Assembly: GCF_001625215.2 (NCBI RefSeq)
Contig: NC_030384.2
Span: 36,738,390-36,802,389 of the forward strand
Direction: 5' to 3'
From: Daucus carota subsp. sativus
Lineage: Eukaryota; Streptophyta; Magnoliopsida; Apiales; Apiaceae
DNA length: 64,000 nucleotides
In this document: positions 24,302 through 37,124 of the stretch, in pieces
Numbering within the stretch: position 1 is the stretch's first letter
Layout of the letters: every line of letters begins with the position of its first letter
Notes under the pieces: model-generated
Told to the model about the DNA's origin: nothing
What the model saw: the letters and a program-made list of their open reading frames with translations, nothing else
The model's database searches: none
Program-made: the position numbers and the translations under genes

Positions 24302-25542
24302 AAGATGGTAAGAGGGGGCAGGGGGGGCTATACATAATGCAACGAACTCGGATGCTCAATCTTCTTGGTATTGATGTAGAATACTGTAGAGATTGGCAAA
24401 TCCTCTGCGACAAATGACAAAAAGGTTTGGCTTCTTTGTCTTCTGTTCTTGACATCTAATATACATGAGAGCAAGCTTGGTACAAGTTTAATTTCATCTT
24501 CACCAACTTGTCGAGGAATATACCATGGTAAAACTATTATATGATACATACTTAAATATACGAGTAAATATTGTATTAACTTGCTCGCAAAAAACTTAAA
24601 ATTTAGTTGCAGACTTTCAGGTGCTCACCATGTCTGTCTCACATAATAGATAGAAGTACATTTTTATCTTGTGATTGCTATAGATAGTTGAACTTCATTA
24701 TCATTATCATCATCAGGAGGATGCGATCTACCAGTGTTACCTTCAATCAGAGCTTCATGAGAAACCGAGGGTTAGTTTACAGGAATACTCTTATTTAGGT
24801 GAAATAATCAGTTATAACTTATTTCGGGAAAAAATCTTGTTTAATCATCAAAGTTGAAAGGAAAGCAGAACTGCTCCCTCAATGCTCTATTGCTCTGTGT
24901 ATCAGCACCTCTCTCATAAAAAAATCCTTAATAAATCTTCACTTCGCAATCCTAGGACAAAGGTAGAACTTAGTATACCTAACTATTTCATAATCTCTGT
25001 GACATCATCTGATGATAAGTTTAAAGAAACCTAATCCTCCAGCTAATATTATCCGGTATAGATAAGATCCAGACTTGGCCAACTAATTAATCGTGTAACA
25101 GAAATATAAAAATGTTCTGTATTAGGTAATAATGAAAAGGACAAATCGACAAGTACAGGTGAGTTGACTGCAAGTAAACTCTTAATTTCTATAACTGCTT
25201 GGTACATTAATTTGTTTTATTACTGTAGTCGACTACTTTCCAGGTTAGAGAACACAGCGCCCACATATCTGTCAGGTAACTGTAGAAACATCAGATAAAT
25301 GAAATCTATATTTACATAAATTCATTGAAAGGGGGAAGATTATTAGAAAATGAAATACATGGGTAGGAGTTGTTATCAGCTACTAGTCAAACTACTAAGT
25401 TTGGATAGTACTTGTTAGATAGCTTTCTAAATTTACGTGGCAATTGCATATTTTTATGTTAAAATAGCTGATATGCTAATAAAGCCAGCCACTCCTCTTC
25501 CCTAGTATCTCACAATCTTTCAGTCTTTTTGTGTTGTTTATT
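24302..25542. other. Spacer and R3-MYB promoter
   Basis: PPR 3' flank followed by the upstream region of the R3-MYB gene. Nothing gene-like is visible. Long regulatory upstream regions are usual for this MYB group. Confidence 0.5.
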
Positions 25543-26094
25543 ATGGACAAGAAATCCCCAACCCACCCAGAACCCACCACTTCTGAGTGCCAAGGTCAGT
25601 ACACTGCATAGTGCATACATTTGTGTGTGTTTATGCTCCACTTTTATTGTGCTTCGATGCGTAGTTGATTCATGTTCATGTCGAATATCAGTTTATTTGC
25701 ATGTCGAATGTCAGTTTATTTGGCGGTGCGTGTTTTTTATGAGCATATTATTATTGCTTAGAAGTGGGATTTTTTGTGGAATGACAGATTCTGGTAGCAG
25801 TCAGTTGGAGATTATAAAGATGACTGATGAAGAGGAAGATCTCATCTTAAGAATGTATAGGCTTGTTGGCCAAAGGTAAGCTACTCAGAACATTCATCGC
25901 TCGGGTTTTCTTGTGAGTCCATTACCAATACTCACTAAAGTTTGAATTTGTTTTTTAGGTGGCATTTGATAGCTGGGCGTCTTCCAGGAAGAAAACCCGA
26001 AGAAATTCAAAGATTTTGGACAGTGAAACACCAGCTGCCGCTACAAAATGGAAGCTGGGATGCTGGAGAACCCATGGTGTTGAAAAGTAGTTAA
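25543..26094 (+). CDS. TRY: R3-MYB repressor, TRIPTYCHON/CAPRICE-like
   Basis: Three exons (25543..25594, 25788..25875, 25959..26094) join in frame to 91 residues, the size expected for single-repeat R3-MYBs. The N-terminus is short (MDKKSPTHPEPTTSECQ). The R3 repeat starts at about residue 30 (MTDEEEDLILRMYRLVGQRW) and continues HLIAGRLPGRKPEEIQRFW. It contains the complete bHLH-interaction signature [DE]Lx2[RK]x3Lx6Lx3R. No activation domain is present. Family members are mobile competitors of R2R3-MYBs in the MYB-bHLH-WD40 complex and repress trichome fate, root-hair patterning genes or anthocyanin synthesis. Exon borders fall at the positions typical of the family. The TRY rather than CPC assignment rests on the neighbours (PTB2 and PDV1 relatives). 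Confidence 0.9.
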
Positions 26095-26786
26095 TGAGGT
26101 GGCATAGCTTTGTTTCGAAAGTAATTAAACACAACCTGGTGTAGCCTCTGTGTTGAATACTGTTGCTACTGATTCTCCCTTCTTTTATTAATGAAAAGAA
26201 TCTACTTCTACCAAATCCTTAGTGCTAAATTGTGAGTTCTCCTGATACTGCCCATGTATTAGTGCTTAGTTTACATGCTGTCTTCTGAAGAGAAGATTTA
26301 ACTCAATAATTGGCCCTACATCTCCAAAGAAAACATAACTTCAGACTGAAAGTAAATCCCTGAGGGTGAAAAAATCACTGAAAGCAAATTGTATAGAAAT
26401 ATAGGCAAGTGGCGATGATCAAATTGGTACTTTTGTATTCAACTTCTTGTCAGACTATTAATGTAGTATCACACGTCTAGCAAACACTGTACTGAGATTT
26501 CTAAGTTCTACATATGTTATGATTGACAGTACATTACAAAAGAAAGGCTGGAAGACTGTATCGGACTGTATTACATGCCTTTGGGACTGGCGACCAAGAA
26601 AACTGCAACTTATATATACACTGGCATCACATATAAGGCCTTGTTATGGATTTCATGCTATATACTGAATATCTATGTTCATGTATCTTACGACTATGGT
26701 ACAAGTATACAATATTAAACTTCTGATTGTTGAGTTGATCCAGATTGCAGTGGAATATGTATGGATGCGATCTCTTAATATTTTTT
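26095..26786. other. Spacer between convergent R3-MYB and SIG5 genes
   Basis: It holds the 3' untranslated regions of both genes. No other feature is apparent. Confidence 0.55.
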
Positions 26787-29594
26787 TCACAATATATACC
26801 TCCGGAGATAATCCACTCGAGTTGGATGCTTGAGTTTCATGAATGCCTTAACTTCATGCTTTCTGACCATTTCTCTAGATATGTTCAAATTGCCACCTAT
26901 CTCCCCCAATGTTCGATCACCTTTACCATCAAGCCCATATCTTTGCCTGATCACCAAGCTCTCTTTGGGCTTGAGAGAATCAAGCTGTGAAAGGATTATG
27001 GACATGTAAATTGTCAAGTCATTAGGTGATGCTATACTTGCCCAGAATATGTAATAACACCTATGCAAATACACAACTTGATGCTAACACTCTTTCTTAG
27101 GAACTGACACACTTGTGATGAAAAAATAAAATGAAGTGTGCAACACAATGTTGTAATGACAAGGAAAAACTATTACCACATCGTCAAGAGCTAGCCGGAG
27201 AAGAGCTGGCTGTCTTCTTTTATCCCCTCCCGCCCCTTCAAAATCAGTAATACCACTAATAAACTCTTCTTGTGTTACAGAGTGCCTAGCATGGAGAGAG
27301 AAAACAGGCTTTGATGCCCTCATCACTTCATTGTATCTTTCCCTGGAAATTCCAACTTTCTCGATAATTTCTTCCTCCGTCGGCTCTCTGTGTAGTTCAA
27401 ACATCAGCTGCAGTTTCACTTTTTGTATCTCTGCTCTCACCTGCATCAGTATACATTTTAACTTCACGTGAAACTCCTAAATACGCACATCACAAAAGTA
27501 AATGACCAAAATTCTTCCACCACCGACTTTAAGCACTAATTCGCATAGACAAGCTAGACTGGTCATTTCAATATAAAGAGCAACAGTAATTCTACTGAAA
27601 AATATATTGGAATAATCATTTTGTTCTGCTTTTGTAAGAGTCGATTACTCCATGAAACCTAAGCTCATGAAAGTTGTGAGATTCTCGGATTAGTTATTTA
27701 GATATAAATACTTGACTATACAGGTAACAAAAAAAAATAAGTTCAAATTCAATATATCGTCTCTATATTTTGTATTCGGAAGGGACAAGAGGCTACTGGC
27801 AATAAAGAATGTATAATGACAACAGAAGAACAAGTGCCTGGAGAAGAATCTTACCGACTCAAGACCAAAAGAAACTTTTGTAAAGCTCGCGAGAGTCATG
27901 GATCGTATGATTGTATGCCTGATCCAAAATAGGCTATATGTTGAAAGGCGCAGCCTCCTTTTGGGTTCAAAGCGATCAATGGCAGTGATAAGACCTTTTA
28001 CCCCTGCTTGACAGAGATCTTGGAATTTCGGGCCATTTGTAAACTCTTGAAAATATTTGTTCATTACAAACAATATAAGGCGAAGATTGTGCTGCAACAG
28101 AATGAGAGGACAGTAAGATTCACTTTCAATTCATTTTTTTAAAAAATTGTGCTTCATGCATCATGACTATCAATACAAATAGTGCTTTGCAGATCACAAG
28201 GATAAATATCTGATATAATGGTACCACCCAACATCAGACATCTCCAGATGTAACACAACCCCGACACTACAGGGGGTGTAAGATCATTTCAATTCTTTAA
28301 CCCAAATTATCAAACAATTTGTTTTTCTAGTTTACTACAGTTAAATTGACAGTAAGTGTAAATTTCAATAAGAGCACTAGAGCAGGTACTGAATGAGAAT
28401 ACCACAGTCACCTACTTTAAAATTCCCCAGAAGTTGGTCAAGTGCATTCATCAGGTTTACTTCGGGAATGCATGTCTAGCTCACCAGATAATATCAAATA
28501 GCACTCAGGGAATATAAATCACAGTGGTAAAATAAAGTCTATATATTATATATCCCACGACAGGACCTCCTAAGATCAAGTACCACTTAAGCAATTAGGG
28601 GAAATAACAAGGTTCATAGACATGTTCTGACCTTAATCAATTTGCTACGGGCAGCTTTGCCAATGGCTATTTGCTTCCTCAGTTGAACAACATTCATACC
28701 TGTTGCCTTTGCTAACTCACCATCAGTTGGTTCTCTGCCCAAGTCATTTTGCAAATTATCTTTCACCAAAAGGATAGCCTATAGTGCAGCAACTAAAGTT
28801 CTTAGAAATGCACCAAAAAACTAGGAAACCAGAAGAATTAAAAAAATTAGCACAAAATAAAGATATTCAAAACTGAAAATGATCACCTTCATAGGTTGCA
28901 TTAACTTAAACAGCCAGGTGTGCTCTGAAGACGAAAGTACTGGTGGGATCTTCATTTTCTTCCAGTCCAAGCTCACCAAGTCAGTAGAAACAGAATATTC
29001 TCTCACCAGCCTGTTGATCTTTTCACTCTCATTTTCCCCTGTAAGTTTCCTCCTCCTCATTGCAGATTGAACTTCAGCCTCTTTGTTTATCTTCAATTCA
29101 ATCCTTTTCTCAAGACTCATTCTTCTTAAACCAGTTTTCTGACTTCGCACTACGTTATTAATTCTTTTATCTTCTTTTTTCTCATTTTCTTCAATCTTCT
29201 TCTTCCTCCTCTTTCGGATTGTCTTCGCCCCATGATCTTCATCTTGTCCATCATACACTTCAGGTGCGGGACTAAGCTTGTATATATTTTCCAGCTTAGC
29301 CGCAGCTTCGTAATAGTCCAAGTCCAAGGGACATGACGGTGCTTCAGCAACAGAGAAAGCTTGTACTCTTTCCAATGGCTTTTTACTTTGTCTTAGTATC
29401 TTTCGTTTTCCTTTAGATTTCTCAATGGCTGAAGACACCGCATCCTTGGGAGCAACCAAAGCTTTATTCTTGGTTTTATCTGTTTTAAACATCGAAATTG
29501 ATGTTCTTTTAGTAGGAAATGAGTACTTCGACAATCTAGTGCTTGATCCCAATGGCGTACGCGCAGCAGAACTAGAAACAGTCACAACTCCCAT
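26787..29594 (-). CDS. SIG5: Plastid RNA polymerase sigma factor SIG5
   Basis: Five coding exons, complement(26787..26984, 27177..27440, 27855..28091, 28632..28778, 28887..29594), give 517 residues in frame, the length I recall for Arabidopsis SIG5. The start [16 protein letters not shown] is the SIG5-type transit peptide. A basic linker leads to sigma-70 region 2 at about 286-364 ([41 protein letters not shown]), region 3 at about 365-450 and region 4.2 at about 475-505 ([19 protein letters not shown]). It directs the plastid-encoded polymerase to promoters such as the psbD blue-light promoter; in Arabidopsis it is induced by light, stress and the clock. A CAG acceptor at 29634 and a donor at 30074 imply a 5'UTR intron. 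Two ACGTGGC motifs lie just upstream of that leader. Confidence 0.95.
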
Positions 29595-31520
29595 ACCAAA
29601 TTTTGCAAAATGGAAATTTATCGATAAACAGTCCTGAGAGGACAAAAACATATAATAAGATTTATGCAATCCATCCTTCTAAAATGTAATCTTCCCTAGT
29701 ATATACTGCTAGCTCTGTAGTTCAAAGTAATATAAGCAACATCACATCAATTCTATATTGTGTAGCCTAATCTAACATTCATCACTCATAAGCCACAAGA
29801 ATGCACTATAATTAGAAATTTCAATCCAAACATAATCCTATTTGTGCAAATTACCACTTCATAGATAGGCGCCAGTGATCCACTCTTCGACATATAAGCA
29901 CAAAAGCAAGAAATGAATATAACATCATGCAGTGAATCCGAGATTATCACATAACTAAAACATAATTAAATCTAACATAAGCATTGTTGAGACATTAATC
30001 AAATACCTTGAAGTATGTCAACAGAATCAGGGCTAAGCAGATACAAGATTCAGACAAAAAGATTCAACACTTACAAATGTAAAGACAGATAGATATAGAA
30101 TCTGAATGTGGAAGTTAAACAAGTGATGATCATCTTAATATTCATAAATTTTACGGAAATAACGATGTCCACAATTATCTAGTGTGAGGACGTGGCTTAA
30201 GCTTGTGGTCAAGACTTGGGTTGTTTTTAAAATTTTATTTTGTGCGATTATCTTTTTTTCTCTTGTCAGAAATAGGAAGGGTGAGATATTTATTGGATTT
30301 AAAAAAGCCAACGTGGCTGGCTATTTATGTACGAAGTGGGACCATGGGTGCGTGTATATCATATTGGTCCGTGTTTGTTGACGTTGCTCATTTGTGACCA
30401 TTTGTGCGTTCGTGTGTAAGTACTCGGTGTACGTATTTCTTTACCATGTATGTGTGTGTATTATAGTTGAGCAGCCAGAAAAATAATGGTAAATATAAAA
30501 ACTTGCGGAATTATAGTACATCCAAGAGGGAGTTCTCGTTACAAAATTCAATAGCATTCGCATGTTCAGAAACGTATTATAAATTTATATGTAACACACG
30601 TAGATATATGAATAGGGGGTGTTTTGATACGAACTTTAAAAAAAAAAATTAAAATTTTTTATTTTTTATTTGTGTTAATTACTAGTTATATAAGATACTC
30701 ATGCTGAAAATACTATCCCTATTTCATTAGAAAACATATAAATTAACTATGCCTCCAACACATATAGTGGTTGTTTGGTTGTCTTCCAGAAGCACTTCTT
30801 TTTTATAAAAGTCAGGCTTGACTGCCTCCAACACACATAATGGTTGTTTGATTGTCTTCCAGAAAAGTCAGGCTTGACTTTTTAACGAGCGTTTGGCAAA
30901 AGAAGTCCCCTGACTTTCTATGTGACCTTTTTAACAAAGAAAAGAAAAAGAAAAAAAAAGTTGCAAGTTGTAGTTTTTCATCCCAGCTTCCAACTTCTTA
31001 TTTATTTGATTAATTTATTTAATATGTTTTTTTTTACATTTCAGATATGTGATAAATTATATATATTAATAAATATCATTTTATTAATTAAAATGCTAAA
31101 ATAAATATATTTATATATTTAAATTATCAAAACCTCCACGGGTTTATTACTCACATTATCCAAACACTTTAACAACTTATAAGTTATATCCACTTATCAC
31201 TTATAATCCACTTTTCTATTTTAAACAATAAGTAACTTCCTTTAAACTTAGTCAAACCGCCCCATAATATGGACTAATGCGCATCTCATTGGACCTTATT
31301 TTCTTAGACTAAGATTTTACTCGTAAAATAGGAGAACTGAAGAGGAATTTGACCCCGGACTTCAAAACATGATTCAAATTAAGTAAATTCTGAAAAATAA
31401 GAGACCTCTACATTTTGATATTTCAGCAAAAAATTTCTATCCTATTCTGTCGAAAGTGCTTCGTATATTTATATCCATAATCCTTTTTAAATCGGACCAA
31501 AATCACTCTTCCACCTTTTA
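29595..31520. other. SIG5 leader, promoter and spacer to MTM1
   Basis: 29634-30074 is the probable SIG5 leader intron, with its first exon from 30075 up to about 30150-30180. ACGTGGC boxes stand at 30189-30195 and about 30312-30318. Further right are a 73-bp direct duplication and AT-rich sequence ending near 31262 in a CAAACCGCCCC terminus that may be the end of an old MITE. No gene is seen. Confidence 0.5.
30750..30880. repeat. 73-bp direct duplication, second copy shorter
   Basis: GCCTCCAACACA..TGGTTGTTTG.TTGTCTTCCAGAA..GTCAGGCTTGACT occurs from 30751 and again from 30824. The second copy lacks part of the middle. It may belong to the end of a decayed MITE whose other end is near 31262. 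Confidence 0.7.
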
Positions 31521-34500
31521 TCATCGAGTTGCATAATGATGATGTAGAATGTACTTTACACCTTCATAAAATGATACCACAATTCCAACAGATGGACCTG
31601 CACGGCCAACACGAGGGCCGACTCCAGTGAAAAGGCCCTTCATTCCTCCATCCCTGATAAAATTACATTCTGTTACTTCACTAATAAAATACATGTGGAA
31701 TTAAAATACTAAAATTTCTGCTTCTAATACACAAAGGAAACATTTAGGCGCTACTTGCTAGCATGGCATGGGGAAATGCTAAATTATACGAGTAGTTTTT
31801 TGTTACAAAAAAAATGTAAAGAAAAACTGTAGCAGCAACCAGCAAGTATTAGAAGTAAAGGATGACCAAAAGTAAGACATGTTCAGATGTTCTAGTCTGC
31901 AATGCTAAATAAACCTTATAAATTTTCCCAATTTTTTGGAAACACGTCAGCTTTAATATATATAGAGCAGAAACAGTACATGTACCAAAAAAGATCATTT
32001 CCCAGTTGATAATATTCTCAATAACATAGTATACTTATCCATGATAAAACGGATCTTTGATAGTAAATATGCAAACATAATCCAACATTAAAATGCTTCC
32101 CCCCTCTAATCATCCATGTGACAAAATCTTTAATCTGTGGTATAAACTAGGATGGTACAACTATAAGCATACCTCCAGATTTCCACAAGCGTTTGTCTTG
32201 TTGTCATTCTCAATGCTCTAGCAGGATCTTTCTGGAAGAAACCAATGATGAAAATAACAAAAAGGTTACGTGCATCCACTTATTGAAGCCAATTTAGCAA
32301 ATAATCTAGTGTGGAACCAACAATTTGCAATAAAAATAAAATATACTCAGTTCAGAAATGAACCTCTATTTGTCTTCTGGTCTTTGCAACATCCAGTGGA
32401 CATGTAGCTGCTGCAGCAAGAGTTCCCGCAACAAAACCTGCAGAGAAATTTGCCCCAAGAACACTAACCACGTTTGATTCCTCACCCACCATACCTAAAA
32501 GTGTTCGTCTAGTCTGCAGATTATTTTTGGCAAACGAGTAACTTAAAAATAGTACCACAACAGTATACCAAATTGACATAATTGTGGGCAGAAGTTTACT
32601 GGTTCAAGGGTTCCCCAACAGATTGCAGAGAAAGGTACATCACGCGCAAGCTGAGCCCCGAGTCCTGTCCAGAGTGCACGATAACTTTGCGCTGTAATTT
32701 GAATTAGGAAACAAGGCCAAATGTTACCAAAATAATATGAATATATACAATAAACTTAACTTGTCAAGCCAAAAAAAAACATATAAGCAATTTGCATTCC
32801 TTAAACCACACTATCTACAGGTTACTACTAAGATATGCACCAAATCTACCGTTATTATACTAAAAACATAATAATGAATCACATGGCATATATTCACTTG
32901 CAAAGATTTCCCCTCTTCGCTATGTTCATAAGAGAGAGGAAACAGGCCAAGCACCACCAGATGCTTTTACATTTGAATATATAAAGCTGTTAGCTACTCA
33001 AATATCACAGAATGGAAATATTACAGCTGCTTTGAAGTCTATTTGAGCTCTTGACTTGGGAAATAACCTCAAACAATGTCTTCAACACCCCGGGAGGCTT
33101 CTTTCCGTGGTGAGTTTCTTTGAATGCCTGTACATGAAACACAAATATAAAAAAATCATGAAAAGTACCATTAAATGTAAGTCAGGGAAATACAAGTGCA
33201 CAACTGAGACATTGTATTATTCTTCAGAACATCTGCTTCATATGAGAACAAGCTCCGAGAGAAGAGGAAGAACTTTTCAACAAACCAGATATACAAAGTA
33301 TGATATAAATAGAAATGTGTGTTACCAAGATTTTGATAAAGATTGGTAATACATGTATCACAGAGTAAAAAAAATTCAGAATAAAGCAAAACTCGAGAAA
33401 GAAAGTTTCAGAATAGGTTTAAATGCACTAATTGTGCAGACTATAACCAAGACTTGGGAGAACAAATCATATTGGGGTTGAGGTGAACAAAGAAGATAGA
33501 CAAGAGTGTGATAGAAGATAGAGTACCTGCATACGGGTTCTAGCAAGCTCAATGGGATAGCAGCTTATGCATGCTAATGAGCGGGCTAGAGAACCTGCCA
33601 ACAAAGGGGCGTAAGGCGTTATGCTTGGAGCGTTCTTAGATGTAAAATCTTCCAAGTAGTTGCGGAAGATATCATAGCATGGCAAGTAGATCCCAACCTG
33701 AAAGATATGGCAGAATATCAACACAAGCTCATTAAACAAGGAATGGTACATAAATATCCCAAGGCAACATACTGTTGGAACAGCCAACGCCAGACTTGCA
33801 TTTGTGCCTCTCCATAACCTTGCTACACCCTCCTGCAATATTCCAAGTAAAGAATAATTTTAAATAATAACAAATAAACAAACAGCTAAATAGCCTTAAA
33901 GTACCACTGCACCTATAAATGCCAACAGATGACCACATTGCAATAGCTCAAACTGACAGAACATTATACACAAACCTGACGAATAATTTTATAGAAGACG
34001 TCCAGCGTTCCTTTGTACTCAAAACATTCAGGAGGGCAAATTGACACAGTACCATGGACACCAGCACGAGCACATGATGGCGAACATCTCAGATCAGTGA
34101 ACATCTGTAGGAAAAAATCGAAAAAGCAAATTATGTTATGTTGTTCACATAGGAAACCAAATGGGAAATATGAATCCTTCCAAAATCAATGCTCGATACA
34201 AATTTAAAACACATAACACCTAAGAGGCTAAGAGTAAGCAAAAGACAAAGTTGTAAAATCGCTGTGTTACCAACTTGCAAATAGTCTCCCCTGTTACTGC
34301 CTGATACTGTACTATCTAGTTCAACTGCACTTAATTGTAAATTTTTTACAACACATTATCAGTCACAATCGAGGAAAAGTCCAGACTTAACCAAGCATAA
34401 AAGAATAACTTAAACTTATGTAGAGGGGCCGACAATGCAAGTTAATTGATAAGTCTGAACTCTGAACAAAGACAAACAAACTTGTGCCTTTTGAATTGAT

Positions 34501-35266
34501 AGTTGATAGTTGATACCATCAAAAACAGGAAGCTATGAGGACAGCACAAAACTTGAATATTCAGTAAATTGCAAAAGAAACATGCAAATGTTTTAAATAT
34601 ATGATTAGATGCAGGTCTCTTGACTCTTATTGAGTCTTTTTCAACAGAAAGATTGTTTGGTCCGGAATTAAATGGTAAATGTTGATGGATTGTTGACAGT
34701 GCTGCACACCAGGATAGGGATTTTGGATAATGTTTTCGATCATTCTGAAATGCCACCTTGTCCATTTGTTTTCTATGTGGCTTGTTTGTTCGAAGTCCGT
34801 TTTTCATGAAATTGGTCGAATCAGAAAGCTTATAAAGTACTCGTAATTTCTTAACTATAATGCCCTGCAGCACTACACGTAATTGTATCAAAAAGGGGCG
34901 GCATACCATGTTGGGGCCGAAAACCGCCATACGACTAGTAACATTACTGAGTGGATGGGAGTAAGGAACTCCCGCAGCCTGTGCTTGCAATCTCGTCTGT
35001 CAAAAACAAAAATAAGTAACGCAACAAGAGTAAATCCAAAACACATTAAACAGTATTATAAAAACATAATTTGGACACAAAATCAGGGTGTGGCAGACCA
35101 CCTTAACTACATCGAGCGGATTAACAATAATGGCGGAAAGAAAAGCAGCACCAGCAGCCGAAAAAGCCCTTTCCGGGAAGTTTAAGTTATCGGGTGAATG
35201 CGAGACCCCCATTGATTCTTGTGATAACAGGGAACAATCAGAGGGTTGTTCCGACTCCCCAACCAT
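31521..35266 (-). CDS. MTM1: Mitochondrial carrier MTM1 (SLC25A39/40 type)
   Basis: Ten exons, complement(31521..31653, 32173..32231, 32364..32513, 32600..32691, 33025..33127, 33527..33697, 33773..33832, 33976..34104, 34907..34996, 35102..35266), give 383 residues in frame. Three mitochondrial-carrier repeats each bear the signature Px[DE]xx[KR]: NPLDVVKTR (about 49-57), YPIELARTR (about 204-212) and CPLDVAKTR (about 317-325). Between repeat 1 and the rest is the cysteine-bearing insert (DLRCSPSC, ICPPECFEYKG) typical of MTM1 and its animal relatives. These inner-membrane carriers support mitochondrial manganese superoxide dismutase activity, and in animals glutathione import; the plant substrate is unsettled. 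Arabidopsis MTM1 affects MnSOD activity. The start is the first ATG of exon 1 (MVGESEQPSD). Confidence 0.94.
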
Positions 35267-35763
35267 CCTTATTCAGTTTTATCAACACAAATTCTTCTTC
35301 CCAGCCCTAAATCAAACATAATGTTTAATCCTTAAATTATGTAAACAAACAATATGGAGAATGGTATTATTTTTGGAAACAGAATCACCTACAGAATCAT
35401 ACATGTAAATAAATATATATGTTTAGCTGCAGAAATTTAAAAAAAATAAACAAAGAAGAAAGATTGTAAGAGGAGAGAGAGGAGAAAGCAAAACCTTCGA
35501 GATGATTGATTAAAATTCGATAAATTAATATCGGAGCGATGGTTTCTTGGAGGAGAATATTGCTCCTCACTTGCTCGCACCTGGGCTCGACCTCGCGAGG
35601 GAAACCAGAGTACCAAGCCAACGTCTACTAGGGCTGCGTTTGGAACCCCCTTTGTCTTTTTCGTGTTTTTTGGGGTTTAGAATACGTACGGACGTACGTA
35701 CAATTTGTCTGTCTTTGTGGTACCAAAATAGGAGTTGTAAAACGTTCAAGGATTGAATTAGTA

Positions 35764-35996
35764 CTCCCAACGTCTGACCAGGATGTTTACGTTCACTGTT
35801 TGCACGTATTTTTAGACTTTTATAAAGTATCGTTCAATTATATTTTTTTAATTTTTTCTTTTTTTAATAAAAGTTTAAACGTCAAACTTTTTTCCAGAGT
35901 TTTTTCTAAAAATAAATATATAATATAAATATATTTTATAAGATCCTTAAAATGCGTGTCAAAAATTAACGTAAAAAACCTGGTGGGACATAAGAG
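35764..35996. mobile_element. Stowaway-like MITE, diverged, 233 bp
   Basis: It is flanked by TA at 35762-35763 and 35997-35998. The left end CTCCCAACGTCTGACCAGG pairs with the complement of CCTGGTGGGACATAAGAG, and both arms go on to TTTACGTT. The divergence of the arms suggests an old copy. Confidence 0.65.
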
Positions 35997-36694
35997 TATA
36001 ATACAGTTATTTTTTATTTAGAGGAAATTTTTTGATTAATAAACATTTTATGAATGCAATCAATCGCATAATACACTAGAAAATCCGTTGTTAGACTGAA
36101 ATTTATTTCATTTCATGTCGCCAAACACGCGCTTATTTTATTCCAGGAAATCTTGTGGACTGCTTTTTTCAACCTGGGTTTCTGGAATGTTCCACCGTGG
36201 ACTTTGTGTGAGCACCCCATGTTAACGTAACTGATGACGTCAGAATTTGTTTGATCACATAACTAAAATTATTATTTTCAAATTTTTTTTATGAATTAAA
36301 ATATTGATCATATTCAAAAAAATTTCAAAAATAACAATTTTAGCTATGCGGTCAAAGCACTTGGAAATGTGTGCTAAAAAGTCAAACGCGTTCTAATTCA
36401 AAAGAGAGGGAGTATTGCAGAGTTTTGGCAAATCCAGCAATTTTAAAACTATTACATCAAATATGCCATCAATATGCAGCATCTACTTCTCATCTAGATT
36501 TTTCTCCATTCACTTGTCTGAAGTCTCTCATGTGCATAAGAGCATATAAGGCCATGCATATGACATTTCTTCAAGGCCATTAAAGTGTCCATTATCAGTC
36601 AAATTAAAAGATCTTTAAACACAGTATAACTGTACGCGACACAGTTACTAAGCCCAACGCTAGTCGGGGTAACAGGGAGCCCGTTTGAGCTTAA

Positions 36695-37041
36695 GGGTCT
36701 GTTTGGGAGTGCGGTTAAAAATTGTTGTGCGGTCAGGAAAAATGTTGGTAAAAAAAGTGATGTTGTAAAAATCAGATAGCTGTTTGGTAATTTTTTTGAT
36801 ATTTGCTTATTTTAAGTTATAATATAAAAAAAATATTTTTTGTAGTGAGGTTTGATAGTAAAATTTGTAACAGCTTCCTGCAAAAGCTAAAAGCAGTTTT
36901 TTCCAAAAACATGGGAGGACCTGCTTTTTCTAAAAGCAGCTTTCCAGCTAAAAGCTCTTGTAGATTTACCAAACAGTTTTTCACTTGCTTTTCAGCAAAA
37001 AACTGCTGTTGCTGTCTGCAAAAGCAACCCCAAACAGTATC
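36695..37041. mobile_element. Tourist-like MITE (PIF/Harbinger), 347 bp
   Basis: It has a TAA target duplication on both sides (36692-36694 and 37042-37044). The ends GGGTCTGTTTGGGAGTGC and GCAACCCCAAACAGTATC are inverted copies. Inside, CTAAAAGC / GCTTTTAG words recur in both orientations, giving a folded internal region. It is non-coding. Confidence 0.8.
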
Positions 37042-37124
37042 TAAAATTGGTGGCTATGCATGTGTAATTTTGAAGGGTTTTTTCATTTATAAAATCCATC
37101 AGTATTCAACTTAAATTTTAAAAT

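Noticed and set aside
34442-34990. 182-residue minus-strand frame continuing from MTM1 exon 2
   Set aside because: It is exon 2 read through into its intron; the carrier continues in frame only after splicing at 34906.
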